DNA from: Bog-950 sp046329535
Lineage (GTDB): Bacteria > Bacteroidota > Bacteroidia > Chitinophagales > LD1
DNA length: 64,000 nucleotides
Direction: 5' to 3'
Assembly: GCA_046329535.1 (NCBI GenBank)
Contig: JAXLUN010000010.1
Span: 1 to 64,000, forward strand
The notes under the pieces were generated by a model. It searched no databases and had not been told where the DNA came from. It was given only the letters and a program-made list of their open reading frames with translations. Position numbers and translations under genes: made by a program. Below are positions 16,525 to 24,207 of this stretch, one piece after another. Position 1 is the first letter of the stretch. The number at the start of each line of letters is the position of its first letter.

Positions 16525-17457
16525 TTAACTGGAAAGAAAGTTATAAATCAGAATCAGGTTTTGTACTTGATTGAAAACCCACAGCGTCAGAGCTACAAAC
16601 GGAACGGTTAAAAAGAAAGCATCCATACGGTCCAAAAAACCTCCATGACCCGGCATGATATTTCCTGAATCTTTAACGCCCAGGCTTCTTTTAAGTAATG
16701 ATTCTACTAAATCTCCGAAAGTGGCGGCAATCATGGTCACAAAGGCCAGTATCAGCCATTCAATTTGCGAAAGCATTTGCAGCTGGGGAATTCGGTTAGC
16801 AAACGAGAAAACCAGCAGCGTTAACACCAATCCGCCCAGCATACCTTCTACGGTTTTTTTAGGCGATATTCTTTCCATCAGTTTTCGCTTGCCAATTAAG
16901 GAACCGGTGATGTAGCAGAATGAATCATACATCCAGATAATCATGAACATGGCTAAAACAAAAGCTCCGCCTTTAGCAAAATAAATATTCACGGTGAGTA
17001 TGATGGGCACCAGTATCCAGAAGATGGGCACTGTTTTCCATCCCAGATTTTCGAAGGGCTTTTCTGATTTAGAAAACAACTCGACTATGAAAAGAATAAA
17101 AACCATAGCCGGAACAATGGCACCCAGGGCCAGCGATGAATCTCTAAAACGCGTGAGTACTTCGAACAAGGCTACCAAAATATTGCCCATATCGGGAATG
17201 CCCTGAGCCGGAGGAGAAGCAAGTATAAATGCCTTGACAAAGGCCGCCAAACTGAGCAGTATAACAAACCATTTACCTTGAAAAAAACCTGTAGCTGTTT
17301 CGCGCTTGGGCTGCGTAATGTTGAAATACTCATTTAAACTTCCTGCCAGCATAACCGCCATGACGGCTGCAAATGAATAGGCGTTCCACAACAGCATGGC
17401 AATAACTACAATGCCTACGGTTAAGCCTGAGGCCAGGCGAACTAAAAATGTTTTCAT
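16525..17457 (-). CDS. cdsA: Phosphatidate cytidylyltransferase
   Basis: 310-residue polytopic inner-membrane enzyme that makes CDP-diacylglycerol from CTP and phosphatidic acid. The C-terminal CDP-signature region reads GDLVESLLKRSLGVKDSG followed by PGHGGFLDRMDAF, with the conserved Ser-x3-Lys-Arg and Gly-Gly-x-Leu-Asp-Arg residues. ISPKKTVEG is the other typical cytoplasmic motif. About seven to eight hydrophobic segments are visible. It starts 9 bases after the CPBP protease gene, consistent with co-transcription, and precedes psd. Confidence 0.95.
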   Translation of the reverse strand: MKTFLVRLASGLTVGIVVIAMLLWNAYSFAAVMAVMLAGSLNEYFNITQPKRETATGFFQGKWFVILLSLAAFVKAFILASPPAQGIPDMGNILVALFEVLTRFRDSSLALGAIVPAMVFILFIVELFSKSEKPFENLGWKTVPIFWILVPIILTVNIYFAKGGAFVLAMFMIIWMYDSFCYITGSLIGKRKLMERISPKKTVEGMLGGLVLTLLVFSFANRIPQLQMLSQIEWLILAFVTMIAATFGDLVESLLKRSLGVKDSGNIMPGHGGFLDRMDAFFLTVPFVALTLWVFNQVQNLILIYNFLSS

Positions 17458-17466
17458 AGCGTGAAA

Positions 17467-18393
17467 TTAACTCAAAGATTCAGTTTCTTCTTCAAGGGTA
17501 AAAACAGCCGGTTGTTTCCATCGCCTGAGCAAAAAGATAAGTGCAAAAAACAGCGTCATAGAAATTACGGTCATGTAGATGGGTGTTTCCGAGTTGGCAA
17601 CATCTTCACTGATGTAGCCCACATTGAAAAGAAACTTGAGCAGCACGGCTAAAAAGTTATTGGTGAAATGCGCAGCTATAGGTAGCCACAAACTTCCGCT
17701 CAGGTAATAGAGGTAACCCAAAAAACTACCTAAGGCTGCAATGGCTATCAGGTTATTGTATTCAAAATGAGAAAACGAAAAAATAACTCCGGTCAGCAGA
17801 ATGGAGAAAACCGCATTCACCTTGCCCCGCAGCAAGCCACCTAACAGCAAGCCGCGAAAGAAAAACTCTTCGCCAATGGCCGGAATTACCGCCATCACCA
17901 GGGTGGTGGTAATCAAATGGCCTATATCTTTAAAGCCCATCATGGCGTTGGTCAACTCTTCGGTTTTCTTTTGGTACTCTACCAAAAAACTGAGCGATGA
18001 CGGTAACGGAATCAGTTTGTTGATGCTGACTAAAAACTCGATAAAGAACTGAGCGGCTATAATAGCCAAGATAGTTACCCCAATAAGTTTGAAAGCAACC
18101 GGCACCGTCAAACCCAGCCGCTTTTTAAACTCTCCGGTTTCCAACACGGCAAACATCATACTGGTTAACACAAAACCACCTATAGAGGTAAGGCCCTGAA
18201 TGAAAAGAAACACATCTACATCGCTCGGCTGGCTCAGGGTGCCTTGTAAAATGGCCGATGTATCTTCTATACCAAACAGCCACTCGGCCAAGCGGCTGGC
18301 CATAAATGAAATAACACCCATGTTGAACATAAACATGCTGAACATGAGCAACACCCGAATAATTAATGGATAACGTTTAAATGGAGGAGTCAT
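17467..18393 (-). CDS. CPBP-family intramembrane metalloprotease (CAAX/Abi)
   Basis: 308 residues with about eight membrane spans and the three CPBP motifs: EEFFFRG (Glu175, Glu176, Arg180), FSHF with His209, and AAHFTNNF with His242. These form the glutamyl intramembrane protease site. Members cleave prenylated or membrane substrates or act as chaperone-like factors; the bacterial substrate is unknown. It is first in a CPBP-cdsA-psd gene order that I recall from other Bacteroidota. A TATGTTTG box ends only 4 bases before the ATG, suggesting a leaderless or near-leaderless message. Confidence 0.88.
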   Translation of the reverse strand: MTPPFKRYPLIIRVLLMFSMFMFNMGVISFMASRLAEWLFGIEDTSAILQGTLSQPSDVDVFLFIQGLTSIGGFVLTSMMFAVLETGEFKKRLGLTVPVAFKLIGVTILAIIAAQFFIEFLVSINKLIPLPSSLSFLVEYQKKTEELTNAMMGFKDIGHLITTTLVMAVIPAIGEEFFFRGLLLGGLLRGKVNAVFSILLTGVIFSFSHFEYNNLIAIAALGSFLGYLYYLSGSLWLPIAAHFTNNFLAVLLKFLFNVGYISEDVANSETPIYMTVISMTLFFALIFLLRRWKQPAVFTLEEETESLS

Positions 18394-18397
18394 TGGT

Positions 18398-18405
18398 CAA
18401 ACATA
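18398..18405 (-). promoter_or_regulatory. -7 box in front of the CPBP gene
   Basis: TATGTTTG on the minus strand matches TAnnTTTG exactly and is 4 bases from the ATG. No TTTG was found 19-20 bases further upstream, so support is partial. Confidence 0.35.
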
Positions 18406-18721
18406 ATACTATTTGCCAATGCTAAAGCCGGCAGGTAAAATATTAAGAGGCAAATAAGCATGCCTGCAGTTTTATTCTTTTCGGTGTGGCCGGTTACTTA
18501 GTCAGTCATTTCACGGGTCTGTTTTTTCAGTTTACCTGCATAGATACTTATCCGGTCTTGTACGCTCATTGGGGTCATTTACCCGCCAATAAGTTGGTAG
18601 GGAATTTTATCCATCCTCTTTAGTTTTCCAACGCTCTAAATGCCCCAGCATAAATGGGCGTGAAAACAGCCAGACAAAAACACAATAGAAGTACCGGTGC
18701 TGTAAGCAAACTGTATTATTT
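18406..18721. other. Gene-free stretch
   Basis: No frame with coding character, repeat or known RNA motif was recognised on either strand. The stretch ends in a strong terminator whose better T-run faces the plus strand, so a short plus-strand RNA is conceivable. Confidence 0.5.
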
Positions 18722-18768
18722 AAAATGAAAAAGGCTTTCGAATTTTCGAAAGCCTTTTTCATTTTTTT
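18722..18768. terminator. Strong bidirectional terminator, 21-bp perfect stem
   Basis: The arms at 18722-18742 and 18745-18765 are perfectly complementary around a TT loop, and the plus-strand 3' side has seven T. It closes the minus-strand efflux transcript downstream of tolC and would stop any plus-strand RNA from 18406-18721. Confidence 0.85.
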
Positions 18769-18816
18769 AGCTAAAGAAGTTTGTTGGGTGCCGAAGGGCT
18801 TGGGTTGATGCAGGTG

Positions 18817-18885
18817 TTAAACCAAGCCTTTTATCAGCAAAGATACAATGGCTATCACGGTTAGGGCTATCAGTAAATTTCTCAT
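18817..18885 (-). CDS. Possible 22-residue hydrophobic membrane peptide
   Basis: ATG-to-TAA frame, 69 bases after the tolC stop and before the operon terminator. The product is one almost perfect membrane helix (about MRNLLIALTVIAIV, then a Lys-containing LLIKGLV end). Position and composition resemble the tiny membrane proteins that bind efflux pumps (AcrZ-like in concept, not in sequence). No ribosome-binding signal is evident, which is normal here. Such a short frame could be chance, so confidence is low. A longer overlapping minus-strand frame (18767-18949) has no protein-like features. Confidence 0.3.
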   Translation of the reverse strand: MRNLLIALTVIAIVSLLIKGLV

Positions 18886-18954
18886 GGCGCGGTGGTTTTT
18901 GTTTATTGGTAACGCAAAAAGACGGGTGATATTTTGTGGCATCTTCCATTCAGT

Positions 18955-20289
18955 TTACCAGAACTTAGTGCCTCCTATCCTGCTTAAATCAAGTTTAGCT
19001 AAAAGCAGGTTATACTCCAGTTGAATTTTGCCCAGTTGTGCATCCTGCATACTGGTTTGTGCGCTGAGCAGTTCCAGGTTGGTGATAACCCCGCCTTTGT
19101 AGCGGATGTTGGCTAAAGAAACGGCTTCGTTGGCCAGTTCTATTTGCAGTTGGTAGTTTTTAAGCTTGTTTTGGGTGGCGGTTACTTCGTTTTGTGCCTG
19201 GGCTATATCGCGGTTTAAGGCTAGTTTCTGCGCTTCTAAAGCATAGGTGTTAGCCTGCAGATTAATTTTGGCAATTTTGGTTTGGTAGTTAGGCCGGGCC
19301 GATGAAAAGATGGGCACGTTTAAGCCCACACCCACATTGTAGTTAAACATCAGTTTGTTAATGTCGGGCACAAAACCATTCTTATAGCCGGCACTGGCAT
19401 TGGCCACCAGTTGGGGTAGCCATCCGCGCTTGGCAATCTTCACCTCCCAGTTGGCGGTAGAAAGTTTATCGGTCAGCACTTTAATATCGGGGTTGTTATC
19501 GGCTGTAGAAACGGTGGTGTTAAATAAGTTGGCGGCCGCTTCGGTATCGGTAATGTAATCGTAGCCGGTGTTAGCGGTAAACATGTTCAGCAGGTCGTAT
19601 TGTTTGCGCAACTGTGTTTGCAAATCAATCAGTCGGTTTTGTGCGCTGTTCTTCTTAACCTGCGTAGACAGCAAATCAAATTTGAGGGCATCGCCATTCT
19701 TAATTTTATCACTAATCAGCTTTTCGTTGGCCTCCAGTAATTTTATCTGCACCTGCTGCACCTCCACACTTTTGTTTAAAAACACAATGCCGAAATAAAC
19801 CTGCGCCACCTGATAGGCGAGGGTGTTTTGGGCACTCTTCAAATTATCTTTGGAGGTTACTATATCGCTTTTCGATTTTTGAACGTTGGCTCCGGTTCGG
19901 CCAAAATCCCAGATGGGCTGCTGCACTTTTAACCCCATATCGAAATTATTGGCCGGCAAAAAGTTTACTTCCTGAAATACGCCACCGCCCACCGGAAACT
20001 TAATGCTGGGTGTAGGCTTGCCGTAGCGGTAACCGGCATCGCCCGTAATAACGGGCATGTAGGCACCATAGGCTAAGTCTTTTTTGGCTTCGCTTAGGTT
20101 CACATATTCATTGGCTTCTTTCAGCTTCGGGTAATTGGTAATAGCCTGATTAATGAACTCGCTGAGTTGAACGGGCACTGAACTTGTTTGAGCCCATGCC
20201 ATATTGGCAACCAACAACAAACCAAGCATCCCCGTTCCCCCGAAGGGCGCTTTCAAGAGGGTCTTCATTTTTTCAATTCCAGTTTTCAT
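18955..20289 (-). CDS. TolC-family outer membrane efflux channel
   Basis: 444 residues. After a signal peptide (ending NMAWAQ) come two long alpha-helical hairpin repeats with the OEP pattern: ITNYPKLKEANEYVNLSEAK, then YQVAQVYFGIVFLNKSVEV, and in the second repeat ALNRDIAQAQNEVTATQNKL and SLANIRYKGGVITNLELLSAQ. The trimeric protein forms the outer-membrane duct for the MFS/HlyD pump encoded just upstream. The start is uncertain. Met1, Met8 and Met21 are all possible, and the signal region contains an odd KAPFGGTG insertion encoded by GC-rich hairpin-like DNA similar to the intergenic element at 20321-20352. Confidence 0.92.
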   Translation of the reverse strand: MKTGIEKMKTLLKAPFGGTGMLGLLLVANMAWAQTSSVPVQLSEFINQAITNYPKLKEANEYVNLSEAKKDLAYGAYMPVITGDAGYRYGKPTPSIKFPVGGGVFQEVNFLPANNFDMGLKVQQPIWDFGRTGANVQKSKSDIVTSKDNLKSAQNTLAYQVAQVYFGIVFLNKSVEVQQVQIKLLEANEKLISDKIKNGDALKFDLLSTQVKKNSAQNRLIDLQTQLRKQYDLLNMFTANTGYDYITDTEAAANLFNTTVSTADNNPDIKVLTDKLSTANWEVKIAKRGWLPQLVANASAGYKNGFVPDINKLMFNYNVGVGLNVPIFSSARPNYQTKIAKINLQANTYALEAQKLALNRDIAQAQNEVTATQNKLKNYQLQIELANEAVSLANIRYKGGVITNLELLSAQTSMQDAQLGKIQLEYNLLLAKLDLSRIGGTKFW

Positions 20290-20320
20290 GTTTTATCCTG
20301 TATGTTTTGTATTTGTATTG

Positions 20321-20352
20321 AACCCTCTCTTCAGGAGCGGGTTTGGGTGAGG
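20321..20352. repeat. REP-like intergenic palindromic element
   Basis: AACCCTCTCTTCAGGAGCGGG followed by TTTGGGTGAGG resembles the widespread CCCTCTCC-ttca-GGAGAGGG-GGGTGAGG type of bacterial intergenic repeat. It folds as AACCCtCTC / GAGcGGGTT. It lies between emrB and tolC in the efflux operon and could modulate the transcript 3' of emrB. Confidence 0.3.
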
Positions 20353-20357
20353 TTGTT

Positions 20358-21917
20358 TTAGTGACTTGACTCACTGGCTATTTTCATTTCTTCGGCACTT
20401 AGTTTTTTATTTCTTAATCCGGCTATTAAGGGAAAAACGGCCAGCACAGCCATGGTAGCAAACAGGAAGCCATCCATATAAGTAAGCAGGTAAGCCTGTT
20501 TGGTAACGGTTAAATCCAATAGTTGATAAGCCTGTTGCTGCGCGTTGGCGGTTACCGCCAGTTTAGAGCCTACCCCCTGCATAAGGGCGGCATTGCGCTC
20601 GGTAAATAGTTGCGAGCCTGCGGTAATGTTGGTTATCAAATCATTTTTGTGAATGGCAAAACGCTGCGCTATGTAGGTGTTCATAATAGCAATACCGAAG
20701 GCCCCGCCCAGCTGACGCATCATGTTATTCAGCGCTACTCCCTGCGGTATATCGCGCGGAGAAAGACCGACTACGGCCTGGTTGGTCAAAGTAACGGCCA
20801 TCATAGAGATACCTACGGTACGAACCATCAGAGGCAGAAAGAAATCGCTCATGCCTACGTTTAGGTCGCAACGGGTGTAAAGCATCCAGCCATACACCAT
20901 CACAATCATAAATCCTACGGTGATAAATATTTTTGGTGAGTCGCCCGCCTGTAAGCGTTTGCCTACAATGGGCATGACCACCATAGAAGCTAGGGCACTG
21001 GGCAACAGCGACATGCCCACCATGGTAGGCGTATAACCCAATACCCGTTGCAGCAAAAGCGGATAAACAAATACGGATGTAAACAGTGCGAAGCCGGATA
21101 CAAAGGTCAGGAGGGTGGTCAGCGTAAGGTTGGGGTCTTTAAACAAACGAATGTTAACCACCGGCTCGGCTGTTTTGAGCTCCCACCAGATAAATCCAAT
21201 GACCGATGCAATGGCTGATACGGTGGCTATCCGGATGCTTTCATCGGCAAACCAATCGTGCGCTTCGCCTCTTTCTAAAACAAATTGCAGGGAACCGACA
21301 CCAACACTCAGCAAGAGTATGCCGGTCCAGTCTATACTTGGTTTGGTGGTATGGTGAACGGAATCTTCTACAAAAAAATAGGTGAGTGCCGTGGCTAGAA
21401 TGCCAAAAGGTATATTGATGTTGAAGATAAGCGGCCAGGAATAATGGTCAATGATTAATCCGCCTACGGTAGGGCCCAGCGTAGGGCCCATTACGATGCC
21501 CACACCAAACATAGCCGATGCTACGCCCCTTTGTGAAATGGGGAAAGTATCGAACAAGATGGCCTGTGAAGTAGAAAGCAAAGCCCCGCCCCCAATACCC
21601 TGAATGAAACGCCAGAAAACCAGTTCCCACAGCGAGGTGGAGTTGCCACACATAATAGAGGCCAGCGTGAACAGAATGATGGAATAGAGGTAGTAGTTTT
21701 TACGGCCAAAGTATTGCGCCAGAAATCCGGTCATGGGAATGATAATCACATTGGCAATGGCGTAGGCGGTTATCACCCAGCTTACATCCTCAATGGTGGC
21801 TCCCAGATTTCCGGCTACATTCGATAGTGCCACATTCACGATGGAAGCATCTATCAGCTCCATAATGGCAGCCGATATGGTGGTGAATACAATAATTATT
21901 TTGGCAAATTTATTCAT
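20358..21917 (-). CDS. DHA2-family MFS drug exporter (EmrB type)
   Basis: 519 residues with 14 predicted membrane spans, the DHA2 layout. ELIDASIVNVALSNVAG (21-37) is motif D1 of the EmrB/QacA group, FLAQYFGRKNYYLYSI is motif A, RFIQGIGGGALLS is motif B and GPTLGPTVGGLIIDHYSW is motif C, the antiporter signature. The protein would expel hydrophobic compounds by proton antiport through the HlyD adaptor and TolC channel. It begins 12 bases after the adaptor gene and belongs to a three-gene operon controlled from the marR divergent region. Confidence 0.94.
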   Translation of the reverse strand: MNKFAKIIIVFTTISAAIMELIDASIVNVALSNVAGNLGATIEDVSWVITAYAIANVIIIPMTGFLAQYFGRKNYYLYSIILFTLASIMCGNSTSLWELVFWRFIQGIGGGALLSTSQAILFDTFPISQRGVASAMFGVGIVMGPTLGPTVGGLIIDHYSWPLIFNINIPFGILATALTYFFVEDSVHHTTKPSIDWTGILLLSVGVGSLQFVLERGEAHDWFADESIRIATVSAIASVIGFIWWELKTAEPVVNIRLFKDPNLTLTTLLTFVSGFALFTSVFVYPLLLQRVLGYTPTMVGMSLLPSALASMVVMPIVGKRLQAGDSPKIFITVGFMIVMVYGWMLYTRCDLNVGMSDFFLPLMVRTVGISMMAVTLTNQAVVGLSPRDIPQGVALNNMMRQLGGAFGIAIMNTYIAQRFAIHKNDLITNITAGSQLFTERNAALMQGVGSKLAVTANAQQQAYQLLDLTVTKQAYLLTYMDGFLFATMAVLAVFPLIAGLRNKKLSAEEMKIASESSH

Positions 21918-21929
21918 GAACCAAGGAGC

Positions 21930-22973
21930 TTAGTAAGCTACGGAAACTTCCACGCTCATACCCGCCCGCAGCAGGTCTTTATATTTTTCTGCGTTTTCAA
22001 TTTCAATTTTCACGGGTACGCGTTGAGTCACTTTGACAAAGTTTCCGGTGGCATTATCGGGAGGCAGTAAAGAGAACTTGGCTCCGGTGGCATCGCTGAT
22101 AGAAACAATTTTGCCCTTGATAGGCTCTTCTTTATAAGCATCCATTTTAATTTCTACTTCCTGACCCATCTTAATATGCTGCAGTTGTGTTTCTTTAAAA
22201 TTGGCCACTACCCAAAAGTCTTTATCATTAATAATGGTAAACAAGGGAGCTCCGGCTTGCACGAACTGTCCGGCATCTATATTTTTCTTGCCTATTTTAC
22301 CATTAGCGGTTGAATAAATTTTGGTGTAACTCAGTTTTAATTTCTGTTGTTCTATGCGGGCTTTTTTAACCGCTATCTGTGCTTCGGCTTTATTTAAAGC
22401 AGCACCGGTTATGCCGGTTTTAGATTGCGCCACAGCTACTTCGTTTCTGCTTACCTCATACTGTTTAGTGGTAAAATCGAGATTAGCCTTGGAGTCATCG
22501 AATTGTTTTTGGGTAATGGCTCCATCTTTGAATAAACTGTTATCGCGGTCAAAATCGTGTTGTGCCTTATCTTTTCGGGTTTGCGCTACTTCGAGATTAG
22601 ATTTGGCAGAAGTAACTGAGGCGTTTGAACTGGTTATGTTAGCCCGGGCATTTTCAATGTCGGTTTGGGCTTGAATCAGATCAGCTTCCATTTCTTCCAG
22701 TTGTAAAGACAGTTCACTATCGTCAATTTCTGCCAGCAATGAATCTTTCTGCACCACTGCATAGTCTTCTACATGCAGGGCTTTAATATAGCCTGCCACA
22801 CGCGGCAGTATAGGAACAAAGCGGGCTTCTATCTGCGCATTGTCGGTGGTTTCGTGGTGTAACTCATAGTTGATTTTTTTATAGCCGAAAAAAGCGGCTG
22901 CTATCAGTACGGTGATTAATATCACTCTTGCAAGAATAGTTTTAGGTGTTGTTTTGGCTGGTGAATCTGACAT
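21930..22973 (-). CDS. HlyD/EmrA-family periplasmic adaptor
   Basis: 347 residues. There is one N-terminal membrane anchor (about 13-28), then the half-lipoyl strand (ARFVPILPRVAGYIKALHVED), a long alpha hairpin (about 90-200, rich in Lys/Gln/Ala), the second half-lipoyl strand (YSTANGKIGKKNIDAGQFVQAG) and a beta-barrel (DFWVVANFKETQLQHIKMGQ). This order is that of membrane fusion proteins of the EmrA group, which join an inner-membrane MFS pump to TolC. It is the first gene of the efflux operon and diverges from marR. Its promoter overlaps the palindrome at 23006-23021. Confidence 0.94.
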   Translation of the reverse strand: MSDSPAKTTPKTILARVILITVLIAAAFFGYKKINYELHHETTDNAQIEARFVPILPRVAGYIKALHVEDYAVVQKDSLLAEIDDSELSLQLEEMEADLIQAQTDIENARANITSSNASVTSAKSNLEVAQTRKDKAQHDFDRDNSLFKDGAITQKQFDDSKANLDFTTKQYEVSRNEVAVAQSKTGITGAALNKAEAQIAVKKARIEQQKLKLSYTKIYSTANGKIGKKNIDAGQFVQAGAPLFTIINDKDFWVVANFKETQLQHIKMGQEVEIKMDAYKEEPIKGKIVSISDATGAKFSLLPPDNATGNFVKVTQRVPVKIEIENAEKYKDLLRAGMSVEVSVAY

Positions 22974-22990
22974 ACTTTTGTTTTACGCGG

Positions 22991-23021
22991 CAATAGTAAA
23001 CCAAGTTGACTAAATAGACAA
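22991..23021 (-). promoter_or_regulatory. Candidate promoter of the efflux operon
   Basis: On the minus strand TTG, a 20-nt spacer, then TACTATTG (one mismatch to TAnnTTTG). The TTG is formed by the right arm of the palindrome at 23006-23021, so a repressor bound there would cover the -33 site. Confidence 0.4.
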
Positions 23022-23033
23022 TAGAGTTGACTA
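23006..23033. promoter_or_regulatory. Candidate MarR operator: palindrome plus half-site
   Basis: TTGACTAAATAGACAA (23006-23021) is a 16-bp near-palindrome (TTGaCTA / TAGaCAA). The half-site TTGACTA recurs at 23027, exactly 21 bp (two helical turns) further on. Both lie between divergent promoters of marR and the efflux operon and overlap their -33 elements, the usual layout for autoregulation by a MarR repressor. Confidence 0.5.
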
Positions 23034-23057
23034 TTTATTTTTAAAATGTTAGATTTG
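23027..23057 (+). promoter_or_regulatory. Candidate marR promoter
   Basis: TTG, a 20-nt spacer and a perfect TAGATTTG -7 box, ending 35 bases before the marR ATG. The TTG belongs to the second operator half-site. Confidence 0.55.
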
Positions 23058-23092
23058 CCCCTTGAAACGTCTTTTAAGTAAACGAAATAGCG

Positions 23093-23590
23093 ATGCTCGA
23101 CAAAAGGACACAAGCTAAATTAGAAGGCCACATGGCTGCCCGGAAGCATAATATCATGCGGGGCATATACATTACACACCGCTACGTTAATGAGTGGGCA
23201 CAGACTAAATGGAAAGAAGATGGTTGGGAGGGGATCAGGCCGGAGCATTTAAGGCTTATCAGTATCATCAGCATGGAGGCTTTAAATATCAACGAACTTT
23301 CGAAGAGAGCCCGGGTGAGTAAGCAGGCCATGAGCAAAATGGTCAATGATTTAATCTCGAAAGGATTTATAGCTTTTGAAACCGATTCGAAAGATTCCCG
23401 TTCCAAAATTATTTCCATTACCAAAGATGGTGTCAATTTTATGGAATACTTCGTTGGCTGCGCTAAGTTGACGGAAGCAAAATTTGAAGCTATTATCGGT
23501 CCGGAAAAAACGAAACAGCTTATGGGTATTCTGGCAGACCTCTCGGAAGGTATTCTGGAGATGGAAAAAAAGGAGCACGAAAAGAGATAG
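23093..23590 (+). CDS. MarR-family transcriptional regulator of the adjacent efflux operon
   Basis: 165 residues with a winged-helix core. NINELSKRARVSKQAMSKMVNDLISKGF (about 64-91) is the helix-turn-helix and recognition helix, and ETDSKDSRSKIISITKDG (about 95-112) is the wing with the Asp-x-Arg typical of MarR. Flanking helices form the dimer. Divergent location from the EmrAB-TolC genes and the operator candidate suggest it represses both promoters until a ligand binds. Its stop codon (TAG, 23588-23590) touches the stop codon of the convergent DinB-like gene with no base between, leaving no room for a terminator. Confidence 0.92.
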   Translation: MLDKRTQAKLEGHMAARKHNIMRGIYITHRYVNEWAQTKWKEDGWEGIRPEHLRLISIISMEALNINELSKRARVSKQAMSKMVNDLISKGFIAFETDSKDSRSKIISITKDGVNFMEYFVGCAKLTEAKFEAIIGPEKTKQLMGILADLSEGILEMEKKEHEKR

Positions 23591-24121
23591 CTACTTAACA
23601 GCGGACAGGGTTCTCTCTATCTGTTTTTTGTGTCGTTGAAAATGCACGTTAAAAAACTGCAGCATGTGGTGTAAGTTCAGTTTGCCTGCCAGTGCATGTT
23701 TCCATAGTTCTTTCTTCACCTCTTCATCACTTAGTTTACTTAGCACCTGATACGTCTGAGTTCGAATATGGCTCCATTTAGACTCCAGTTGCGCAAGTGA
23801 TTGATAGCCCAATTTAGGTTCAACAATTTCAGGGGCTTTAAATTTTATGTTGAAGGTGAAAACAATCTGAACCAAAAGCCAGCGCCATTGCCTCTTTATT
23901 CCTTCCGGTTGGGCTTTCGAAGTATCCAGTATTTTTTTCGATAAATACTTTAACGACATTTCCTCAGCCGTTATCAGGTGGGCAATAACCTCTGCCGTGC
24001 TCCAGGCCTCCGCAGCAGGTTTTCGGTTGATTATCTCATCCGTATAGCCATGAAGTGTTTCAAAAAGTTCCTTGCGGTCTTGCTCCAGTTTATTGAATTG
24101 CTTTTCTATCTGAGAATTCAT
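23591..24121 (-). CDS. DinB-superfamily protein
   Basis: 176 residues of mainly helical sequence with the DinB_2 pattern. AWSTAEVIAHLITAEE (about 40-55) carries the first metal histidine, and the C-terminal HHMLQFFNVHFQRHKKQIE carries two more (the H-x3-H type). The four-helix DinB fold binds a divalent metal and is used by bacillithiol or mycothiol transferases and many uncharacterised enzymes; substrate is unknown here. It converges tail to tail with marR without a gap. No nearby gene points to a pathway. Confidence 0.78.
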   Translation of the reverse strand: MNSQIEKQFNKLEQDRKELFETLHGYTDEIINRKPAAEAWSTAEVIAHLITAEEMSLKYLSKKILDTSKAQPEGIKRQWRWLLVQIVFTFNIKFKAPEIVEPKLGYQSLAQLESKWSHIRTQTYQVLSKLSDEEVKKELWKHALAGKLNLHHMLQFFNVHFQRHKKQIERTLSAVK

Positions 24122-24207
24122 GCCTTAGTATTTGATGTGAAGGAAATAGTTCTTTATCGAACACCGGTCGAATATGAAGACGATTGCTTTCTGTTATCTT
24201 CGCCCGC

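Noticed and set aside
18767..18949. 60-residue minus-strand protein downstream of tolC
   Set aside because: No conserved or membrane features; it overlaps the terminator region and the more protein-like 22-residue frame.
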